Assembly (NCBI GenBank): GCA_030015575.1
Contig: JASDDO010000026.1
Location: 196,131,739 to 196,195,738 of the forward strand
Reading direction: 5' to 3'
Length of the DNA: 64,000 bases
From: Agapanthus africanus
Taxonomy: Eukaryota; Streptophyta; Magnoliopsida; Asparagales; Amaryllidaceae
Positions 7,918 to 19,163 of the stretch are shown here, in pieces (position 1 is the stretch's first letter; every line of letters begins with the position of its first letter). The notes under the pieces are model-generated. The model was not told the DNA's origin, ran no database searches, and saw only the letters and a list, made by a program, of their open reading frames with translations. The translations under genes were made by a program, and so were the position numbers.

Positions 7918-10700
7918 ATGCCTTAATCAAGATAATAATACGGATATTTGACCGAACCCGCTTGTTATACTGAGCTGGGGAACGTTGGTCCCGCTCCAAC
8001 TTATAATTGTTATAAGACAGAGCAGGAAATTGGGGATTACCAGAATTCCCATGCCACCCAAACGAAGAGAGCGCATGCTGATGCATCATCTTCGGGTGTG
8101 TTCATTACAGAGAACTGTTTCTCAGTATCCTTTACGTCCTGGGTATGTGATACCAAATCAGGATCCCAGATATGTAATCTGTTACATAGGGCTACAGAAA
8201 GGTAGAGAACTGAGAACGGGTGATAAGTTTCATGAGGCAGAAAATGGGGCAAGTGTTGCAGCCAAGTCTGTTGGTCACTGTCACCCTGTATTCCAAATAC
8301 ATTGATTCTGAACGAATGTTATTAGATACCGAACCTGATATACAAAATCATATCAATCTCTTTATTAGTAAAGAAAGGATATAATTTTGTATTGTTGGAT
8401 AATGTTTTAAACATTTCCTATATCAAAAGTTGATCGGTTCAGGCACGTTATCTAAAAGCATTAATGTTCTAAATCAAACTACAGTTCTTAGTATACAGAA
8501 CACACACAAGAGGAAGAGTTCAGAAATGAACGAATCCTTCTTGAGGCATTGTAGACTAGGTCATATCAATGTGACCCGACTAGCTGAAGTTACATGTAGA
8601 TGCATATTTAAATCAGTTTGAATCTACATCTTGTGAAACTTGCCAGTCATGTCACAAAGATATAATGACACCAGCTCTGTTTATTGGAAATAGAGAAAGA
8701 GTTAGTAAACTCTTGGGATGATACATGTTGATGTATGTAAGGTCCCCTGTCTACACATGCCCGGAATGGTTCTTTATACTTTATTACATTCTCTGATGAT
8801 CTCTCAAGATTCGGACATATGTTCCTGTTGAAACACAAGTCCGAACCTTTTGAGATATTCACGGAATATAAGTTAGAAGTAGAGAACCAAAATACGGGTA
8901 TAAGTATTATGTCCTTTGATGTGATCAGGGAGGAGAATACTTGAGCACGGAATTCCTGAACTATTCTAAAGGAGAATGAGATTCTCTCTCAGCATTACTC
9001 CTCCATATACACCATAGCACGATGGTATATCGGGACGGAGCAATCACACCCTATATGATAAGGTGTGCTCTATGATGAGTACTGAGTTACCTTTTTCCTA
9101 TTGGGAGTTATGCACTTGAGAAGCTGCATACCTATTGAATTAGGTTCAAATCAAATCAGTTGCCTACCACTTCATATGTGATATGGAAAGGGAAGACCCC
9201 ATATCTTAAGTTAGTTAAGATTTGGGGTTGTATGGCCTATGTCTAAAAGCAAAATCCGGACAAGCTCGAGGCAAGGTTAGTTATGTAGAACTGGAAAGGT
9301 TCCAGCTATGCAAACTACAGCAGATGATTTGGTACAACCAAAGGATTCAGTAGAAACCAACGAACCTCAGCCTCTCCGCCGATCTAGTAAGGTTCCTCAC
9401 CCACCTGAGAGATACTTCGGTTTCTCTATGACAGTGGGAGCGAGGATTGCATCATAAGATGATGACCCAACTAGTTTCGAGCTGGCCATCAGGAGTGAGA
9501 CTCTGTAAGAATGGCTGGATGTTTAGTGATCTGAGATGGAATCCTTATACACCAACAAAGTATGGACTTTGGTTGCTATATCTGAAGGGTTAAATCCCCA
9601 TTAGGAGCAAGTATATCTTGAGAAGATTACTTGATGTACATGGAAAAGTTAAGACTTTCAAAGCTAGACTTGTTAAAGGTTTGCATCATTGACCAGATAT
9701 GGATCATAATGAAACCTTTTCTAAGGATCTATGCTTAAGTCCATCCAGATCCTACTTGCCACGGCTACATACCATGACTACGATATCTGGCGGTTGGGTG
9801 TCATGACTGTTTTTCTAAATATTGATTTAAAAGAGTGCGTCTGTAAGTACACAGCCAGAGGGCTTCGTAGACAGTGGGAGCAGCGGAAACGTGTACAAGA
9901 TGCTTTATAAGATAAAGCAGGCATCGCGGAGTTGGAACATCTGTTTTGATGGATTAGTCAAAGAAGTTGACATCATCAAAATGGTAGATGAACCTTGTAT
10001 AAACAAAAAGGTAGTAGGGAGTATAGTGACGATCCTCGTAGAATACGTGGATGACATACTCTTGATAAGAAAGAAGTTTCCTATGCTACGCTCGGTCAAT
10101 CTCCGTTTATCGCAATGATTCTCCATATAGGATAAAAGTGATGCCTCCTAAATCCTAGGTTTTGGATCTATGAGATAGATCTAATTGGATGTTAGCATTC
10201 TCACTAGCTGTAGTGAGATGGTATCAACCGATCCTGGGGAGAATCACTGGAAGGGTTCCAGAGTGATAAGGACGACTGAAAGTCAGTCACAGGCATTGTC
10301 TTTACCCTCAGTAAAGGGACGGTATGTTGGAAAAGTTCCAAGCTAGATACCGTGGCATACTAGACGATAAAGGCTGGATATATCACTACTTAAGATGCTA
10401 CCAAAGAGGCAGTCCTGGTGTATGTTAGTTCATGAGATGAACTTTGTTCCTCCCATTGTGTGACAATGGAGTTGTGGCTTATGCCAAGGAACGCCGGTCC
10501 CATCAGTGATCCAGACATATTCTAAGGCAGTGTCACCTGATCATGGAGATGGATAATCTCCAGGGTGATCGAGGTTTGGAGAGTAGACTCTGAGGACAAC
10601 ACAGCGGATCCACTCACAAAGGCCTGTTCCCAGAGAGAGATTTTTATGGGATGGTTGAGTATGAGATACTACAACCACTGCTATCAGATGGCCCTAGTGC
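7918..10700 (+). pseudogene. pol: Degraded copia pol of C2, gag deleted
   Basis: Gag is missing: about 150 bases after the ATG the sequence already reads as protease (8090-8200), in which the active-site DTG is DTK. An integrase zinc-finger piece with HCRLGH lies near 8550, integrase core remains at 8715-8900, the pol linker (EPQPLRRSSK) at about 9300-9480, RT at 9540-10120 and RNase H at 10260-10690, ending near NTADPLTKA. A 75-codon RT piece (9891-10118) still reads ASRSWNICFD and YVDDILL, but stops and frameshifts surround it throughout. The damage is far more than the 1.4% LTR divergence could produce after insertion, so the element was probably already defective when it moved. Confidence 0.8.
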
Positions 10701-10711
10701 AAGTGGGAGAT
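10701..10711 (+). other. C2 polypurine tract
   Basis: AAGTGGGAGAT directly abuts the TG of the 3' LTR. This is the plus-strand priming site; the same motif borders C3, C4, C6 and C9. Confidence 0.9.
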
Positions 10712-12937
10712 TGTTAGTTATATGTATGCCCTAGAGACCATTACTATACATAGGATGTATATTGTAGTGGATGCTTGGACATATATAGGGAGGACTTTCT
10801 TGCTCGACATGATAGTATGCTATCTGGTTACTCTTTACCTTAACGTGTATACTCATTGTCTCTCTGTTACATGTTGGTAAAGCCCTTAGGATGTGTACTT
10901 GACTACCTGGACTATGATGCAGATCATACTAGTGGGGTGCAGATCATACTAGTGGGGACGTGGTAGTCCATAAGTACATCCTTCAAGGTCCCTAGTCGTG
11001 GGTATATCGAGACGGGGCATCGATATACCAGAGTAGACTAGCGTATACCTTCTCGACCCATACAGATGGGCGATGGATGATCCCATATCCATTGGTGTTT
11101 TACATCAGAGATGATATACGGGTGCTCAGTGGAGACTGGGTACACTGGACGGACTCGCCGAGAACTCCCAGATGGTATTATACCTTACGTCAGATGGCAG
11201 TTCTCTGGTGACACTGGTACAGAGTAGTCTGTTGACCCGAGATCGTCATAGAGTCTTGTGTGGTTCCCACTGTGCTTTGATTTCCACCTTACCACGTCCA
11301 AGAGGGCATGCAAAATGGTGGTTTTTGGGTACAGTCCTGAATCAGATGGAGGCAATGAGCGATAGGAGGGGATTCGTCTCTCACGGTATAGGGAGTTGAT
11401 GTTGCGCTGTGTTCGATTGGCTATGACCGGAAATCCCTGTCCAGGGTTGCTGAGAATTACTGGTAAGTGTTACCAGTAGTTTCTCAAACTGTTATAGACC
11501 TCATATCGACACGACTTATCGAACTATTGGGGTCTGACGTTTACCACCCATAGGCGAGATATGCGACATATCAGACGATCAGACCGGACTGTACGGTAGT
11601 GTTACTGGTTGGATTCACTGGAGTGTGAGCGGGCTTGCTCTTCGATCTTCTGATCGCTCAATACCCGGGTGGCCGTTACGTTTAGCAGACCGCTTGCGGC
11701 TTGTGGGTGCTTGATATGATCATCACCTGCTGCCGGCGTATTGACGAGTTTTTAGAGTCCTACACAGAGGTTTCCTGGCTCAAGCGAAACGAAATAGGAG
11801 CGCATATGAGATATGTGCGGGACCGAGAATGATACCAGTATGTGATATTGTATTCGATTCTCGTGATTTGTAACATTGATCGGTTATATGCATTATAGCC
11901 GGGTTATCGGATCAAGTGTTGATTCGATAAGTTGTTACTATTGATATTAGTCGGTTATATGCGATATGGCCGGGTCGTTAAATCAAGTGTTGATTTAATG
12001 ATTTAATGTATAATTATATATTTGATATATCACTTTACATTAACTAATATAGGTTCATTTAAATGGCTTTTCTCACTAGAAGTTCACAAGTTGTATATGT
12101 GATATACTTTTGTGCACTTGATTGTATCATATTTGATGATACATGTTAACTTGGTTAAGTGTAAAGATTAAACCATGGTTAAGTTAATGATTAGGGTTTT
12201 GCTTTTCTTTCTTGTTTATTTATTTATTTATTTTGGAAAGAATAAAGAGAAAATGGTGGCTTTCTTTGTTTGTAGTTGAATCTTCATGAAGGTTTGACTT
12301 TGTAACCTTTTTTGTCTTCATGCTTAACCCTAACCATTTAAAAAAACCATGGTCTATTCTCTACACTTAACCAGGGTTAGGATATGATAAGTATTCATTA
12401 TTATTTTCTATTTTGAAAATACTTATGATATTCTTTCTTCTTCTTCTTCATCTTCTTCAATGAAGAAAGCTTGACTTCATCAATGGTGAATTGATGAAAT
12501 GAGTGAGAAATCCAATTCTAAAGTGAACCCACTTCCTATTTCTTCATCCTCTACCTCTTGCCAAGTAGTAGAGTGTGTTTTCTTCACAAGTTTCATGACT
12601 TGGTGAAGTTGGAGCTTGATCTAGCGATGCCTCGACGTAGATCATCTTCGGCATCGTCGTCGATGACCTAGCCCGCTTTTTCTCCGATTAAGCCGACGCT
12701 AGAGCCCAAGATCCGATTTGTACAGCGAGGAGACATCATCGCGGAGACATGGAGGTGGAGAACCGGATCTACAAAGGTTGTATTTCCGTTTACCATTTAG
12801 TTAAGTTGTTAACTAGTTTCTTTTTCGCCTAAACTTCTAGCCAACGATCCGTATTAGGGTTTCTCGGCACCGTAATTTTTGAAATTGGCATGGTTGATGC
12901 CTTGTGAGACCTCTTGAGAGTGCCTAGGAACCCTACA
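10712..12937 (+). repeat. C2 3' LTR
   Basis: It is 2226 bp and nearly identical to 2556-4758. Extra length comes from a tandem copy of a 20-bp unit ending ACTAGTGGGG near 10921-10960 and one extra TTC in a CTT run near 12436. It is followed by TSD gtata (12938-12942). Confidence 0.92.
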
Positions 12938-13328
12938 GTATAATTTCGATCGATCAAACCCTTTAGATTCTACTCCAAAACTTCTCTGTAAATCTGAAAC
13001 TTGAGCAGAAAATAAATCACACCAGAAAAGACAAAATATCACAGAAGATGCACAGGGAAAAACTGGGCTGAATCGGCTCCAACTCGGCCGCGGATCCGCG
13101 GCGGATCGGTGGGATCGGCCGCGGTTCCGCGGCTCAGTGGCTGTTTCAGGAGCCCATTTTTTCTGTGTGTTCTTATAATTTCATATGGCTTATTCTGGAG
13201 GTCCCTGAAAAATGTTTGGGCCTCATTTTAAAATCGACAGAAGCTATGTGATATCGGGCTATTTTCCGGTTCGTTTTGCATTCGAAATTCATACGACTTT
13301 GCAAATGAGTTAATTATTGTTTAGTGAG
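12938..13328 (-). mobile_element. C1 leader resumed after C2
   Basis: After the right gtata copy of the C2 TSD the C1 leader continues to its primer site. It contains the GC-rich hairpin at 13085-13135. No ORF is supported. Confidence 0.75.
13085..13135 (-). other. GC-rich hairpin with palindromic arms, C1 leader
   Basis: Arms GGCCGCGGATCCGCGGC and GGCCGCGGTTCCGCGGC are separated by about 16 bases. The arms can pair with one mismatch, and each is self-complementary. It lies about 200 nt from the primer site, as in C2, C3 and C6. Confidence 0.65.
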
Positions 13329-13339
13329 GCTCTGATCCA
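13329..13339 (-). other. Damaged primer-binding site of C1
   Basis: On the minus strand it reads TGGATCAGAGC where TGGTATCAGAGC is expected, so one base is missing inside the site. It lies next to the LTR end at 13341. Confidence 0.75.
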
Positions 13340-13340
13340 C

Positions 13341-15242
13341 TGTAAGTCGATGTGCGACACCCCACGAGTTGCAGGGAGGCGAAAATATGAAAAACGATCT
13401 TGTTCTTTAAGCATACATCGACTAACCGAAGATCTTTGCTAAACTATAATTAACAACAACCATAGAAGTTCTTAGCTACTATGTAAAGAGATTATACCTA
13501 GTGAATCGTGTCCTTCAACTTTTCGATCTCTACGTCCTCCTCGTCCTCCTCGAAGTGATAGATGATCCACCCGAGAACCCTAATCCATGCTTCACTTCCA
13601 AACTTGAGGTAACTAAGTTTCTCTAGTTGCTAATCAAAGGAACTTAGATCATATAAAGTTAGGTTATGGAGTGTTTAGTCTATTCTAATCCTTGATCTAA
13701 ACTCATGAGTGGTAGGATTAGAGTTTGAAGAGAGAGTGAGCTTGAGGAGAGAGAAGGTGAACAAGATAATGATCATGGAATTGCTTCTCACTTGAATATA
13801 TATGAAGCATAATGAATTATCAAATAAATGAATAAATATGATTATTCATCATGCTTCATTAATTCAATATGAGTGATTCACTATATAAGTCATTAAGCAT
13901 TTAATGATGCATTAATGATATGATGAATCACACAAAATGAGTCATAATTGCATTTAATGAAAATGCCACCTAAACCCTCAAGTCACCATGCTTCTAGAAT
14001 CTTCCCGCAAAATTACGAGAACGCCCCTCCTATCCGTGAAAACACGGAAAAACTTTAGACTGTATAAATCCAATAACCCGATACTAGAATCTGGCTTAAA
14101 CCAAAGCCAGCTAGAAAAAACTGTCCGAACGTCGTACGTGCGTTTAAACACGTATGCGTCCGAACCCTTGTCGTAAAACCATACGACCTCTATATCGTTT
14201 CGCCTGGAGTTAGGAAATATCTGTGTGGGACTCTAAAGACTCGACTACTACGCTGGCAGTGGGTTTAACCACAGACCGCAAGCGGCACTAGCTGTACGTA
14301 ACGGTCCCCAGGTAGATGTCGATAAGAAGGCCGATGAAGAAACCCATCCGAACTCCTACTGAGCCTGTCCATGAAAATATCCGCGCAGTCCGATCTGTTC
14401 ATCTAAGAGTATCGCATGTATGGTCTATGGGGGTGGTAAACATCATACCCCTAATAACCGTACAAGTCGTGTCGGCATGGCTCAAGACCATCCGAGAATC
14501 TACTGATCAGTCCATCAGTAATTCTCAATCAGCCTTGGCCAGGGACTTATGGTAATGACCAACCGATCACCGTGCGATATCAACTCCCTATACCGAGAAA
14601 GAAGAATCCCTAACAGTCACTCACTGCCTCCACGTGGCTCGGGACTGTGCCCAACTAAAACCTGTTTGCAAGACTCCTTTGAACCGTGGTAGGATAGTAA
14701 TCAAAGCACAGTGGGAACTCACACGAGACAAATGACGACCTTAAGTCAACGCACTATCTGCACACATGTCACCTGAGAACTGCTATCTGACGTTATGTAT
14801 AAATACCATCCAGTCAGTTCTCGGCAAGTCCTGTCCGGTGTACTCACACCCAGGGAGCATCTGTATACAATCTTAGGTGCACTCCACCAATGGCTGCGGG
14901 ACCAATCCATCGCCCTCCTCAGGGTCTAGATATGTATACACTAGTCTACTACGGAGTATCGATGCCCAGTCTCGATACTCCTGCGACCAGGGACATCTAA
15001 GGATGTGCCTATTGACTATCCAGCTCCTACAAGTATGACTGCCATCACAACGCCGGTAGTCAGGCAAACACCCTATGGGCTTTATCAACTTGTATATATT
15101 TATGAATACTACGCAAAACATATTATATGTTAAGATAAAGACAAACCAAATAGCGTACTATCATATTAAGCAAGACTGTCATGTACATACATATCCCTAG
15201 CATCCTATACAATGAAGGCCTCTAGGGCATATATATCCAATA
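13341..15242 (-). repeat. C1 5' LTR
   Basis: This is a 1902-bp LTR. On the minus strand it starts TATTGGATATATATGCCC (terminal TG mutated to TA) and ends GACTTACA at 13341. It shares core blocks with the LTRs of C3, C4, C7, C8 and C9. The L1 sequence resumes at 15243; atttg (15243-15247) is the likely TSD copy, and its partner is off-window. Confidence 0.8.
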
Positions 15243-15404
15243 ATTTGTTTTTATGCACCATTGTTGCACCCACTGGGTATTTATATTTTGTGCATTGTTA
15301 TTACATTTGAGATATTGATTATGACTTCATGCCTATTTCATGCCAGTGATTTGATTTACGCTTCCAGCATAGTTTTCATGTACTTTTAGTGTTTTGATTT
15401 GATT

Positions 15405-15748
15405 TGTGCACGCTGATGCACACGGTTGTGAGCTTATACACGTGGTATACCTGATCTTGATTGAGCCGTATTGTATAGCATCGATTTTGATTCTGATATT
15501 GATGTTGATTTCTTGCCCTCTGTGCATTTGATTGGATTTCCACGCGTGTTGAGCGCTTGCTTTGAGGTACAATTTTGGTGCACACCAGATGCACTAAATC
15601 GAGATTCTTCGTGCATGCCAGATGCACCTGATTTTGCTGTCAGGCACACACGTTGCCTATGACAGATGTTTCGTGCACACCCATTGCACTTAGATGTTGT
15701 TTTGTGCACATGTATGGCACATATATGGATTTTGATTTCCGTGCGCAC
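15405..15748 (+). repeat. Regularly spaced inverted-repeat array in L1 (left copy)
   Basis: Short inverted repeats lie at 15405-15422, 15578-15594, 15611-15627, 15642-15658, 15673-15689, 15703-15721 and a palindrome GTGCGCAC at 15741-15748. Most have stems of the type GTGCA/TGCAC with different 5-9-nt loops. From 15578 on the spacing is about 30-38 bp. The same array is at 32290-32633. Confidence 0.65.
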
Positions 15749-16173
15749 CAGACACACAGAGTAGTCTTATATACATTTTAGGGATTGATTTCTTATGGAG
15801 CAGTACACTTTTATGATATTTGCTATGTGTTTTCGTACTGAGCAGAACTAGTCAGAGGACAATACCTGAACATATCTTACACGCATTTCCTTTAGTTATT
15901 TACATATATAGCTTTCATATATACATGTATAATTTTGATGTACATCATATTGGTTTTATTTTGGATTTGACATTTGTGTCTTTACCATGACTCTGATGAT
16001 TGCGAGCTGCTTGGCGGAGTTTCGATTTTGAGTTATCTTCTCATTACCTATGCGCATGCATTGCGCTATGATGTGTTTTAGGTATTGATGATTTTGGAGC
16101 CCCGACGACTTGGATATTTACTGAACTGTTTTTGTACTTGGGGTTTCTATTTAAATTCAGGGACCGAATTTCT

Positions 16174-16188
16174 TAAAGGGGGGAAGAT
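16174..16188 (+). other. L1 polypurine tract before LTR A
   Basis: AAAGGGGGGAAGAT lies directly before TGTAACATTTC, the LTR start. It is the plus-strand priming site of the left tandem copy. Confidence 0.8.
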
Positions 16189-19163
16189 TGTAACATTTCA
16201 AAAAAATAAAATATTATTTTTGGGAATTTTTATAATTTAATATTATTTTATTGAATATTTTAATATTTTGGTATAATTAAATAAAGATTAATGGAAAAAA
16301 AAATATTTGGAAAAATTATGGAAAATTCTAAAATAGGGTATTTTATGGAGTTATGCCATTTTTAAGTTTTTAAGATTAATTATATGCTAATTTAGTGCTA
16401 ATCGGGATTACAAATCGTTAATCGGTTTTTTCGCAATTTTGTGCAAAACATACACATATCTTTTTTCTCTACACTTGTGCATTTTCTATCATGTTTCTTT
16501 TGGGGTTACTATTTGAGTGAGAAGGAATTTGAAGAGAAAAAGAAAAGAAAAGAAAAGGAAAAGGATTATTATATGAGGTATGGTGAGAGAGAGAGAGGTA
16601 TGGTCTTCTTTTGACCCAAGGACTTAGCCATTTTCCCCCTCACTTCACTCATTCTTATCCCTCTCCATTCTCAGCTGCTGCCCTAGCTCCTCCTCCCTCC
16701 CATCTTCAACTCCTCAAATCACCATGAAAACAACTCCAAAACCCCACTCCCATTTCAATAAAATTGTGCGCAAGCTCAAGATCTACACATTGGACCAAGA
16801 AAGCAAGGATTTTGGCCACTAGGGGCAACTCAAGAAAATTATTGAGTTGCCAAATGAGGTATTTTTCTGGACCATTAGCTTAGTTTTTGCATACTTATAC
16901 CCCCATGTTGAGATTAGAATCGATATCGTGTGATTTTGTGGATTTAGGAAAACCTAGTAAGGGTTTGAGGAAATTGTGAGTTGTGGTGAGCAATTGAGCT
17001 CAGTTGAGGCCATACAAACACCCTAGTGCTAGAAAACCCAGACCAACCCTACTGGAAACCCAAAATACGGAATTACGGAGCTTTCATGTCGGTTTGTGAG
17101 TGATTAGGATGTGCAGGTGAATCTGGGTTGACCCGGGGAGATTCTGAGACGAATAAACAACACTAGGAGCTTAGTTAGACCACCTGGAGACCACGCTATG
17201 CAGACGAACCCAATTGGACAAGGCAGGGCCAGCTTGGCCGGATTTTCCTTTAGGGGGGCTCGGCCACTTGGTGAGGGTAGGTGACCGGGTTTCTTCTGTA
17301 GGTCACATATACCCTATATATCACCCTAGTGTTATTTGCTTACATTGTTTTCACCCTATAAAAAATCTGGAGCCTTTTTCTTAAGTTGCTATTTTGATTC
17401 ATGTTTCTGTATTTCGTATTTTAATTTCTGGAATTGTGTATCTTTGTTTTACCTCGAATGCTTAGCGTTTATACGGCGATATCGAGTATTGTTCGATGGT
17501 TCTAAAGGCGTACCCATAGGTTCTAACCTATAGGCCTTTAAGCGTGTCGTTAGGTTTTCGTGTGTCGTCTTAGTTTTGATTTGGTTTTAATGCGATACGA
17601 TACATGTGATATGTAGGTATACCATGACGATTCGAGACGATGAAGACGATGATGGCGACACCGACACCGACACGTAGGATTCAAGGTGAGTAGATTATAT
17701 CTACAGGGGGAAGTCGGGTGGATGGCGTATAGCACCCCCGCAGTCCGTAGTTGGTATACCTTATATATATATTATATATATATGATAGTTTATAGTGTGT
17801 CGTGGATATTGTGTTAGGTGTACTATGGATAGTTTAGGGTTAGAAGTAAACTAGTGTAGTTCATAGTCGCGAACCCTAGAATAGATTTACACCCACACAC
17901 ACACCCTTGCATATTCATTATACTTACACTGTGTTGATGATGATATTGGATGACATTGGAGATGAGTCGGTGATATTGGGCATAGTGCCGTGAGATCGTT
18001 GATTTGATATGATTCGTATATGGAATACGACATGTGATTTTAGCGGGCCTTTGGACGTGTGATTCACACACGCATTCATACTTATATAGATGGTATCGAT
18101 TTGTACTAGACTTAGATCAGTACCCTAGATTATGTGATATGATGACAAGGATACCAGATAATTGATGCGATAATGTGATATTGACCCGTACCCAGCTATT
18201 GGGATGCCGTACGACGATTTACCGTACGAGCCATATATTGATGATTGATCCGCACTCAAGACTCGAGGATGTCAGATGATATACGGTATCGTATGCGATA
18301 CTATTGAGGCGGGATCACCGACTCTAATATTTATATTTATATATATCGACTCAGATTTAGGTGATTTCCATACCCCTCCCGATTGACTTGATAGTTAGAT
18401 CTGTAGTTAGTATAGTAGATATTAGACTAGACCCGAGTCATACCTATTTCAAAAACTAACGAATCGGGAATATTTTAAAGACTGAAAAAAGGGATTCTAT
18501 GGATACTTTAAAAAGGCGCATCTTTTCTTAAAAACACCGTAGCCCTTATATTACTAAAAATCCCGATTCGTCTTATTTCAAATGGCATAACTGCATGACA
18601 TATACATATTGATGTAGATTCTTCACTGTTCCGTTGATTATTCGGTTTCCGCATATTCATGCTTTTCACATCGCTTTGCATGTGTAAATGTGTTTACTGC
18701 TATATTATCATCATGCTGTTAGGACACCAGCACCATTATCGATGATGCGTACGTTCCACGTACACTTCCTTACCGGCTCACACACTTCATCATTGATAAT
18801 TGCTATGTCACTACACAGTAGTATTATTACATCAGGATATGACCTTGTATGTGCATACTATAATTTCATGTTGCATGATATACTGTTATACTTGCATTTC
18901 ATTATATGTCACATACATCATGTTTTCTGATTATGCGCATTAGGATATTTGTTTTTATGATATTTCTGGATTTAGGGAACCGTGGGTATTTCAAGAGATT
19001 ATGTAAATGTTTTAAAACCTGGTTACCCTTGATATGATATTTCTGCTTCCACCATGAGTTTTATCTGTTCTGATATATATACCCCTATGAGGAGGCTTCG
19101 AGGCCGTATGAGGGTACATGGTGGGGCCCGGGGTATCCCGGGGCAAGAAAGGGATGTCGATGT
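16189..19163 (+). repeat. L1 LTR A, left part
   Basis: The first 2975 bp of LTR A, up to the C3 insertion; the last five bases are the C3 TSD gatgt. A GA microsatellite lies near 16587 and an AT-rich run at 17764-17785. A TATA-like ACCCTATATATC near 17311 is conserved in LTR B. Over the first 245 bases LTR A and B differ by roughly 7%. Confidence 0.8.

Larger units (their letters stand above)
2556..12937 (+). mobile_element. Complete non-autonomous copia element C2
   Basis: A full-length 10,382-bp LTR element has two LTRs (2203 and 2226 bp), a primer site, a polypurine tract and a perfect gtata TSD. By eye the LTRs differ by about 30 substitutions (about 1.4%), a 20-bp tandem duplication and a 3-bp indel, so the insertion is young. 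The internal region holds a 3.1-kb leader and a badly broken pol without gag, so it must depend on proteins from other copies. Its LTR family is shared with C5. Confidence 0.92.
15243..16188 (+). mobile_element. L1 internal 3' region, left tandem copy
   Basis: This copy is nearly identical to 32126-33067 (about 942 bp each). It contains the GTGCA...TGCAC hairpin array and ends in a purine tract. No sense ORF is supported. Antisense ORFs of up to 107 codons occur in both copies but resemble nothing I know. Confidence 0.8.

Noticed and set aside
15578-15748. CRISPR-like regular palindromic spacing
   Set aside because: The repeats are short, diverged inverted repeats inside a plant retrotransposon, with no identical long repeats and no cas genes.
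15434-15757. Antisense ORF of 107 codons kept in both L1 copies (also 32319-32642)
   Set aside because: The two copies are nearly identical, so ORF survival is not evidence of selection. It runs across the hairpin array and shows no known domain.
17764-17785. AT run in L1 LTR A as a TATA box
   Set aside because: It is a simple AT microsatellite of variable length in LTR B, with no fixed position relative to any transcript feature I can see.
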